A stretch of DNA of 64,000 nt. Source: Amorphoplanes friuliensis DSM 7358 (GTDB lineage Bacteria > Actinomycetota > Actinomycetes > Mycobacteriales > Micromonosporaceae). The notes below the pieces were generated by a model. That model saw only the letters and a list, made by a program, of their open reading frames with translations, made no database searches and was not told the origin of the DNA. The position numbers were made by a program, and so were the translations under genes. Positions 58,520 through 64,000 of the stretch are shown piece by piece; positions within the stretch are counted from its first letter, which is position 1, and each line of letters starts with the position of its first letter. Location: the NCBI RefSeq assembly GCF_000494755.1, contig NC_022657.1, positions 5,866,001 to 5,930,000 of the forward strand, in the 5' to 3' direction.

Positions 58520-59904
58520 GCCACGGCCTCCTTCTCCTCGGTACGACTCTCGTGGAAGCGTTCAGGCACCGGCTTGACCAGCAGGTTCGCGATGAACCCG
58601 ACCGCCAGCACCCCAACCATCGTGAACAACGCCGGCTGGTAGGCCGAAGCCGTCAGCGTCCCCGGTTTGCCCTGCGCATCCAGGAAGCCGTTGATGATCA
58701 GCGGTCCGACAACACCCGCCGCTGACCACGCAGTCAGGAGACGGCCGTGGATAGCGCCGACCTGGAAGGTGCCGAACAAGTCCCGCAGGTACGCCGGGAT
58801 TGTCGCGAAGCCACCGCCGTAGAACGACAGGATGACCCCGGCCAGGATGACGAACAGGCCGACCGCGGCGTGACCGGCGGCCGCGAGCAACGCGTACAGG
58901 ATCATGCCCACGCCCAGGTAGACCATGTAGATGCGCTTGCGGCCGATGAGGTCGGAGGTCGACGACCAGACGAATCGACCGGCCATGTTGAACAGCGACA
59001 GCACTCCCACAAAGCCGGCTGCGGCGGCGACCGCGACGCTGGACTTGCCGGCGTTGTCGCGGAAGAAATCCTGGATCATCGGGCTGGCCTGTTCGAGGAT
59101 GCCGATGCCCGCGGTCACGTTGCAGAAGAGCACGATCCAGAGCAGCCAGAACGCGCGTGTCTTGATCGCGTTGGCCGCGGAGACGCTGGCCAGGGTGACC
59201 AGGGGCTTCTCCTTGACCGAGGCCGGGTCGAAGCCTTCCGGCTCCCAGCCTTCGGGTGGGACGCGCACGTTGAAGACGCCGAACATCATGATCACGAAGT
59301 AGCCCATGCCCAGCGTCAGGAAGAGCGCCACCAGGGCCCCGCCGGAGGCGACGGAGGTGGCCACGTTCGGGTCGTACCCGGAGTCGTAGGCCGAGAGGAG
59401 CTGCCGCGACAGCGGGCTGGCGATCAGCGCGCCACCGCCGAAGCCCATGATGGCGAGGCCGGTGGCGAGTCCGGGGCGGTCCGGGAACCACTTGATCAGC
59501 GTGGAGACCGGCGAGATGTACCCGATACCCAGGCCGATTCCGCCGAGGACGCCGTAGCCGAGGTAGACGAGCCAGATCTGTTTGGTGCTGATACCCAGCG
59601 CGGCGACGAGGAAGCCCGCTGCCCAGAAGCAGGCCGACACGAACATCGCCTTGCGGGGGCCGTTCGCCTCCACCCACGTGCCGCCGACCGCCGCCGAGAG
59701 GCCGAGCATGACGATGGCGATGCTGAAGATGATGCCGACGGATGTCTGGCCGGCGTCGAAGTGGGCGATGAACGAATTCTTGTAAACGCTGGTCGCGTAA
59801 ACCTGGCCGATGCAGAGGTGCACGGACAGCGCGGCCGGGGGAATCAGCCAGCGGCTGAAACCGGGCGGCGCCACGGAGCGTTGACGGTCGAGCGCGGACA
59901 GCAT
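58516..59904 (-). CDS. OFA-family MFS transporter (oxalate/formate antiporter type)
   Basis: 462 residues, twelve membrane helices. Family signs are LIPPAALSVHLCIGQVYATS, FSIAIVMLGLSAAVGGTWVE, GYGVLGGIGLGIGYISPVST followed by LIKWFPDRPGLATGLAIMGF, and FNMAGRFVWSSTSDLIGRKR. OFA transporters exchange small carboxylates; the substrate here is not defined. ATG 59904 has GGGAGG eight bases upstream. It is coupled to the 31-residue membrane peptide downstream. Confidence 0.92.
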   Translation of the reverse strand: MLSALDRQRSVAPPGFSRWLIPPAALSVHLCIGQVYATSVYKNSFIAHFDAGQTSVGIIFSIAIVMLGLSAAVGGTWVEANGPRKAMFVSACFWAAGFLVAALGISTKQIWLVYLGYGVLGGIGLGIGYISPVSTLIKWFPDRPGLATGLAIMGFGGGALIASPLSRQLLSAYDSGYDPNVATSVASGGALVALFLTLGMGYFVIMMFGVFNVRVPPEGWEPEGFDPASVKEKPLVTLASVSAANAIKTRAFWLLWIVLFCNVTAGIGILEQASPMIQDFFRDNAGKSSVAVAAAAGFVGVLSLFNMAGRFVWSSTSDLIGRKRIYMVYLGVGMILYALLAAAGHAAVGLFVILAGVILSFYGGGFATIPAYLRDLFGTFQVGAIHGRLLTAWSAAGVVGPLIINGFLDAQGKPGTLTASAYQPALFTMVGVLAVGFIANLLVKPVPERFHESRTEEKEAVA

Positions 59905-59983
59905 CGGGCGCCTCCCAGACCTGGATGAGCTATCGAGGATCATCATCAACCCGCTGGAAACTTGCTGCAACAAATGTTGCCCG

Positions 59984-60160
59984 GTCGGACACAGCAGGGC
60001 GCAACGACGCCGGCTCGTGGAGCGCGGCGAGGACATCACGCCGGCGACGTTCCTCGTGGCGTGGCGCAAGCGGACGCAGGTGCAGCTCGCGATCCGGTCC
60101 CGGATCAGCCGGGCCCGTGCCCGCCTGACCGAGCTGCTCGCGAACGAGGGCCCGCGATGA
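59984..60160 (+). pseudogene. Decayed ECF sigma factor gene
   Basis: The frame ending at TGA 60158-60160 reads RRRLVERGEDITPATFLVAW, then RKRTQVQLAIRSRISRARAR followed by LTELLANEGPR. This joins a piece of sigma region 2 (DITxATFLVAWR) directly to the last helix of region 4 (AxRSRxxRARARL), with the middle about 100 residues missing. No start codon or N-terminal region is left. Confidence 0.65.
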
Positions 60161-60766
60161 TCGACGTGCCCACTCCCCCGCCGACCGCGACCGGGCGGGC
60201 CGCATGCGCGGCAATCTGCTCACCCCGACCCCTGCGACCCGTCCGGCCCGCCCGCGGTCCGCCCACTAACGGTGGCTGGTCGCGGCCGTGGCGACCCTCA
60301 CCCTGATCGCCAGGGTCGCCGTCTCTTTCCCGGTACGCCCTGACGACGCGTCCGGTGCTCGCGATGAGCCCGAACGAACTGAGCTCGACCTGCGCCGCGC
60401 CGCCCAGCCCTGTCTCGAGTGGCTCGACCCGGACCGCCGCGGCGAGGATCCGAACCGCCGCCGTTCGTCCCGGTGCCGCTCGACGACCTCACCGTCGCGG
60501 CACGTCCGGACGGCCGCTATGTCTTCCTCTTCCTCACCGACCAGGGCTAAGTCGCCTGCGACCTGACCAGGAAGGGCGCGTTCGGCCTGATCACCCGCAC
60601 CGACGACGTCCGCCGAAAGGCCGAGCTGGTCAGCTACGACCGCGCCGGACTCGAGATCGGCCGCCGCCCGTCGGCCGGGCGGGACGACTGCTGCACCGAC
60701 CCGGCGGGCACCGTGATCTACGGCAAGGCGGGGCCGGGCTGCCGCCCCGCCGACCCGTGGCGCTGA
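60157..60766 (+). pseudogene. Decayed membrane partner gene of the lost ECF sigma factor
   Basis: The ATG at 60157 overlaps the sigma remnant stop (ATGA) as in intact pairs. The coding sense continues through at least two frameshifts: IDVPTPPPTATGR in one frame, VATLTLIARVAVSFPV (membrane segment) in the next from about 60288, and FVPVPLDDLTVAARPDGRYV in a third from about 60454, which then meets TAA at 60548 inside FLFLTDQG and resumes VACDLTRKGAFGLITRTDDV to the TGA at 60764. Its 3' end overlaps the ketopantoate-reductase-like gene. Confidence 0.65.
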
Positions 60767-61698
60767 GCGTCGAAGTACGGCTCGGCCGCCTCCAGCCGGG
60801 GCACCTCCACGCCGAGCCGGCGCGCTTCGGCCAGAGTGTCGCGGCAGACCGCGCGCAGCTCCTCGGGGTTGGCGTGGGCCTCCATCACGACGCGCATCGG
60901 CGGGAAGTGCTTGAAGAACCACGCCATGGCCGGTGCCGCCAGCCGGACGGGCGCCTTGAACGGCATCAACTCGCCGCGATGCCGTCGCAGGTCGACACCG
61001 CGCGCCTCGACGAGCGCCAGCAGCTCGCGGGTGGCGAGGAGCGCCTCGCGGACGTCGCCGGGCGTCAGCCCCGACAGTGAGCCCCGCTTCAGGCTCTGGG
61101 TGTGCAGGCCTGCGTTCTGGACGAAGTGGATCGACAGCCAGCCACGGAAGTCGGAGCTCTCCGTGATTCTGAACCCTGCCTCACGGAACACCTGGCGTAC
61201 GGCCTGCTCGCGTGCGGTCTGCGGACGGTCGAGGGTGCCGAAGAAGACCACGGGGAGCAGCGAGCCGCGCAGCACGCCGTCGTCGCCGAAGCCGCCGCCG
61301 GCTCCGGGGAAACCCCAGGCCACCTGGTCGGCGGGGAGGGCTTCCGTGGCGGTCAGCGGCTCGACCCACAGGTTGTTGAAGACGAGCACCGTGGCGCCAC
61401 TGGCGCGCGGACCGAGGAAGGCCGCGGCCTCCGCGAAGTTGTAGTGCTGCACGCTCAGCACGATCAGGTCGAAGTCGTGGTCCGGTTCGAGCGTTTCGCG
61501 GTACGTCACCGGCCAGCTCTCGGTGACGCGCTTTCCCCACGGCCGGCGCCGGGCGTCGAGCACCTCGAGGTCGATCGTTCCGCCGTACTCCGCGGCCCGG
61601 CCCGGGCGGACGAAGAACTCGACGTGGTGCCCGGCCCGTTCCAGGGCCCAGCCGTACATTGCGCCGATAACGCCCCGGCCGAACATCAAGATCTTCAC
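60718..61698 (-). CDS. Ketopantoate reductase (ApbA/PanE)-family protein
   Basis: 326 residues. The N-terminal NAD(P) motif is ILMFGRGVIGAMYGWALERA; the rest follows the PanE fold, with VFNNLWVEPLTATEALPADQ and FRGWLSIHFVQNAGLHTQSL (catalytic Lys of PanE appears replaced by His/Gln in this stretch). Many actinomycete members are not true 2-dehydropantoate reductases, so substrate is left open. GTG 61698. It is divergent from a TetR regulator with two operators between them, so it is probably its target. The C terminus runs over the decayed gene. Confidence 0.8.
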   Translation of the reverse strand: MKILMFGRGVIGAMYGWALERAGHHVEFFVRPGRAAEYGGTIDLEVLDARRRPWGKRVTESWPVTYRETLEPDHDFDLIVLSVQHYNFAEAAAFLGPRASGATVLVFNNLWVEPLTATEALPADQVAWGFPGAGGGFGDDGVLRGSLLPVVFFGTLDRPQTAREQAVRQVFREAGFRITESSDFRGWLSIHFVQNAGLHTQSLKRGSLSGLTPGDVREALLATRELLALVEARGVDLRRHRGELMPFKAPVRLAAPAMAWFFKHFPPMRVVMEAHANPEELRAVCRDTLAEARRLGVEVPRLEAAEPYFDAQRHGSAGRQPGPALP

Positions 61699-61721
61699 AC
61701 GGCACCTCGTGGTCTACAATC

Positions 61722-61764
61722 GGAGATCATCTCCACTTAGAAAATATGGAGACAGTCTCCACTT
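61722..61764. promoter_or_regulatory. Two TetR-type operators in the divergent promoter
   Basis: Two 13-base palindromes, GGAGATCATCTCC (61722-61734) and GGAGACAGTCTCC (61748-61760), each followed by ACTT, are spaced 26 bases apart, about two and a half helical turns. They lie between the ketopantoate-reductase-like gene and the TetR gene and are the likely binding sites of that regulator. Confidence 0.75.
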
Positions 61765-61769
61765 GTCAA
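61741..61769 (-). promoter_or_regulatory. Promoter of the ketopantoate-reductase-like gene
   Basis: On the minus strand TTGACA (61769-61764), 17-base spacer, TATTTT (61746-61741). The spacer contains the second operator and the first operator covers the expected start point, so a bound repressor would block it. Confidence 0.65.
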
Positions 61770-61780
61770 GGAGGTACGGC

Positions 61781-62347
61781 GTGACAGAGGTCAAGCCGTT
61801 GCGTGCCGACGCGCGCCGTAATCGCGACGCCCTGCTGGCCAAGGCCCGCGAGCTCTTCGCCGGCGGCTGCTTCGATCTGCGCTTCGACGACTTCGCCAAG
61901 CTGGCCGGCGTGGGCACCGGGACGCTGTACCGCCACTTCCCCACCCGCGAGGCCCTGGCCGAGGCGGTCTACCGGGAAGAACTCGTCTCGATGTGCGACC
62001 GCGCCCGCGACCTGCAGGCCAGCCTGCCCGCCGACGAGGCGCTGGCCGCCTTCCTGCACGGATTTGTGGACCACCTGTACTCCAACGAGGGCCTGGCCCG
62101 GACCATGGCGACACTCATGGCCACCCGCACGAGCGCTCTGGCCGAGGGCACCCGGGCGCTCGGCCAGGTGGTCACCGATCTCCTGGCCGCCGGCGCCCGG
62201 GCCGGAACGCTCCGCGACGATGTGGGCGCGGGCGCCGTCATGATGTCTCTGCACGGCGTCTGCACGGCCTATGACCCTGAGTGCCGAACCGACGCCGACG
62301 GTGCCATCACCGTGGTCATCGACGGTCTCCGTCCCCGGACGGCCTGA
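61781..62347 (+). CDS. TetR-family transcriptional regulator
   Basis: 188 residues. The N-terminal helix-turn-helix is RRNRDALLAKARELFAGGCF, then DDFAKLAGVGTGTLYRHFPT, a typical TetR domain; the C-terminal ligand domain belongs to the SACE_7040/TetR_C type (helical, ending MSLHGVCTAYDPEC). GTG 61781 has AAGGAGG eight bases upstream. It is divergent from the ketopantoate-reductase-like gene; two palindromes between them are the likely operators, giving joint control of both. It converges with the endonuclease/phosphatase gene. Confidence 0.92.
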   Translation: MTEVKPLRADARRNRDALLAKARELFAGGCFDLRFDDFAKLAGVGTGTLYRHFPTREALAEAVYREELVSMCDRARDLQASLPADEALAAFLHGFVDHLYSNEGLARTMATLMATRTSALAEGTRALGQVVTDLLAAGARAGTLRDDVGAGAVMMSLHGVCTAYDPECRTDADGAITVVIDGLRPRTA

Positions 62348-62360
62348 CCGGGGCCCGGTC

Positions 62361-63341
62361 TCAGGGCAGGTCGAACGTGGCGACGACCGGGGCGTGGTCG
62401 GACTCGGGGAACTTGCTGTCGGTGGCGAACGAGGCCGACTCGTCGTGCAGCGTCTCGTTGTGGATCTCCGAGCCGCGGTAGTACGCGAGGAGGTTGCGCG
62501 TGACCAGCATGTGGTCGAGCATCTCGCCGCGGCCCTGGTGGAACAGCGTGTAGCGGCTCGGCTCGGGGACCGTGTGCTCGATCGGCACCAGGATCCGGCC
62601 GGCGAGATCACCGTTGCCGGTGTCCTCGACGCGTCCACGGATGGCCAGGACCGGGATCTCGTCGGGGGTGGCGTTGAAGTCACCCGCGACCACGATCCGG
62701 GCGTCCGGGTCGGCGTCGAGGATCTGGTCGACGAGCCGGCGCACCTCGAGGGCCTGGGCCATGCGTTTCATCGAGGAGAGGAACACACCCTCGGCCCACG
62801 CGTCGGCGCTGCGCCAGGTGAAGGTGTCGACGGCCTGGCCGGGGATCGGCGTGGGGATCTTCGACTTCAGGTGCACGTTGATCACGTGCAGTGTCCCGCC
62901 GGCGAGGGCGAGGCCGACGTGCAGGATCGGGCGTTCGACACCGACCTCGATCGGGAACTGGTCGGCGGGGATCGCGGTCAGCCGCCGGTACGTCGGCGCC
63001 GACACGAGCTCGTTGCGCAGCTGGCGGCGGGACTGCACCGGCAGGTGGGTGGCGACGACCAGGTTGCGCTCGTTGAAGACGCCGTCGTCCTTGGGCTTGG
63101 TGCTGACCAGCTCGGCACCGGCCAGCTCGGTGCCGGCGAGCAGCTCCTTCAAGGCGTGCAGGCCGCGCGGCTGCCCGGGCCGTTCCTGCCCGTGGACTTC
63201 CTGGAAACACGCGACGGTGGCACGCAGCCGGACGATCTGCGGCCGCATCAGCGCCACCCGCTCGGCGAGGCTGGGCCGATCGCCGGCGGCCGTCTCGTCG
63301 AAGTTCTCCAGATTGAACGTGGCGATACGCAGCTCTGCCAT
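62361..63341 (-). CDS. Endonuclease/exonuclease/phosphatase-family protein
   Basis: 326 residues. The fold is marked by LRIATFNLENFDETAAGDRP at the start (metal Asn/Glu), CFQEVHGQERPG, HVINVHLKSKIPTPI, VVAGDFNATPDEIPVLAIRG, and the end FPESDHAPVVATFDL with the catalytic Asp-His. Members cut DNA or hydrolyse phosphodiesters or inositol phosphates; no signal peptide is present, so it should be cytoplasmic. The ATG has only a weak ribosome site. Confidence 0.9.
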   Translation of the reverse strand: MAELRIATFNLENFDETAAGDRPSLAERVALMRPQIVRLRATVACFQEVHGQERPGQPRGLHALKELLAGTELAGAELVSTKPKDDGVFNERNLVVATHLPVQSRRQLRNELVSAPTYRRLTAIPADQFPIEVGVERPILHVGLALAGGTLHVINVHLKSKIPTPIPGQAVDTFTWRSADAWAEGVFLSSMKRMAQALEVRRLVDQILDADPDARIVVAGDFNATPDEIPVLAIRGRVEDTGNGDLAGRILVPIEHTVPEPSRYTLFHQGRGEMLDHMLVTRNLLAYYRGSEIHNETLHDESASFATDSKFPESDHAPVVATFDLP

Positions 63342-63392
63342 GCCGCCGACGCTAGGGCTGCCGGCGTACCGGGGAAGTGGTTGTGTCCTTGA

Positions 63393-63431
63393 TCCTGCAG
63401 CGGACCTGGCCGAACGGGGTCCGCTGCAGGA
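63393..63431 (-). terminator. Hairpin terminator of the LamG-domain gene
   Basis: TCCTGCAGCGGACC (63393-63406) and its complement (63418-63431), 11-base loop, 10 bases past the stop of the leftward gene. Confidence 0.75.
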
Positions 63432-63440
63432 CCGCAGGGA

Positions 63441-64000
63441 CTACTGGCCCGAGTCGAACAGGGCCTTGATCTCCGTCGCGGACAGCGCCCGGTCGTAGAG
63501 GTGGACCTGGTCGACGGTGCCGTCCAGGTAGTCGACCGAGTTGCCGCCGTACTTGCCGCGGCCGATCACCGTGTTGCCCGTCGGGGCGGCCTGCGGGAGG
63601 CAGGCGCCGGTCCGGCCGGCGAGTTCACCGTCGACGTAGAGCCGCAGCTCACCCGCCACGCTGTCGCGCACACCGGTCACGTGGTACCAGCGGCCGACCT
63701 CCGGCTTGCTCGGGCCCAGTGCCCGCACACCCGTGAAGCTCATCGCGAAGCGCTGGTCGGCGCCCGAATACTGCAGGAAGAAGTCGCTGTTGCTGGCCCC
63801 GTCCTGGCTGACGATCGTCTGGAACGCGCCGTCGGCCTTGTCGAGCTTCACCCACGCGGAGGCGGTGTAGTCCGAGGCCGTGTTGAGCACCGGCGCGCCC
63901 GTGTCGATGAACTGCGTGGAGCCGTTGACGTCGACACCCTGGCCGTTCTTGGCCGCGACGTACGCCGGACCGCCGACCAGCGTGGCGTCGTGGTCACCCG
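63441..64000 (-). CDS. C-terminal part of a LamG-domain protein (5' end outside window)
   Basis: About 186 C-terminal residues are visible; the frame is open to base 64000. They form a concanavalin-type LamG domain: YVAAKNGQGVDVNGSTQFID, YTASAWVKLDKADGAFQTIV, RWYHVTGVRDSVAGELRLYV followed by DGELAG, and the end GTVDQVHLYDRALSATEIKA. Such domains close many secreted actinomycete glycosidases and surface proteins. What precedes it is unknown. GTG 63890 is internal to the domain and not a start. Confidence 0.85.
   Translation of the reverse strand, partial: GDHDATLVGGPAYVAAKNGQGVDVNGSTQFIDTGAPVLNTASDYTASAWVKLDKADGAFQTIVSQDGASNSDFFLQYSGADQRFAMSFTGVRALGPSKPEVGRWYHVTGVRDSVAGELRLYVDGELAGRTGACLPQAAPTGNTVIGRGKYGGNSVDYLDGTVDQVHLYDRALSATEIKALFDSGQ

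Overview
The window is a high-GC chromosomal segment from an actinomycete. GTG and TTG starts are common, neighbouring genes often overlap by 1-14 bases, and the gene families (GlgE pathway, polyphosphate glucokinase, SigE-family ECF factor, PASTA-less Ser/Thr kinases, GH6 cellulase, form I CO dehydrogenase) fit Micromonosporaceae, most likely Actinoplanes or a close relative. The genus is an inference from gene content only. I see no tRNA, rRNA, CRISPR array, insertion sequence or phage gene.

Layout. 1-9.7 kb: stress and signalling genes (YflT-like protein, SigB/F/G sigma factor, GGDEF-EAL protein coupled to an S8 protease with Trp-periodic tail, polyphosphate glucokinase, PPOX/F420-type oxidoreductase, ECF sigma factor with its membrane partner). 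9.7-18.1 kb: spermidine-synthase-like protein, then the operon glgE-treS-mak-glgB, which converts trehalose to maltose, maltose 1-phosphate and branched alpha-glucan, closed by a strong terminator. 18.1-28.9 kb: small enzymes, two acetyltransferases, a PP2C phosphatase, a LuxR-type ATPase regulator, an alcohol dehydrogenase, Tex with a Gly-rich tail, and a Ser/Thr kinase. 29.1-40.4 kb: aerobic carbon monoxide dehydrogenase. Leftward transcription runs histidine kinase, response regulator, coxM, coxS, coxL (AYACSFR motif, i.e. form I), XdhC-type protein, MobA-like protein, coxD, coxG, coxE; a LysR regulator faces it from the far end.

40.5-47.5 kb: a tightly coupled leftward five-gene set: ferric-reductase-like membrane protein with a long charged tail, NuoF-like/ferredoxin protein, thioredoxin-like lipoprotein, CcdA-like thiol transporter, and a Ser/Thr kinase whose ectodomain has four cysteines. 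I read it as a candidate trans-membrane electron or thiol relay with its own sensor kinase; this is the best candidate here for an undescribed system. 47.9-54.8 kb: secreted and envelope proteins (DUF305, DUF3455, RCC1-FN3 protein with LPVTG anchor), a second PP2C phosphatase, a decayed luciferase-like gene and a methyltransferase. 54.9-56.8 kb: GH6 cellulase with CBM2 and an upstream CebR/CelR-type operator.

57.1-58.3 kb: a non-coding block with about 20 copies of a 25-base palindromic repeat, part of it in a strict 41-base tandem array; one diverged copy lies alone at 27.08 kb. 58.4-64 kb: an OFA-family MFS transporter with a 31-residue membrane micro-subunit, a decayed ECF sigma/membrane-partner pair, a TetR regulator divergent from a ketopantoate-reductase-like gene with two operator palindromes, an endonuclease/phosphatase-fold protein, and the 3' end of a LamG-domain gene that runs off the window.
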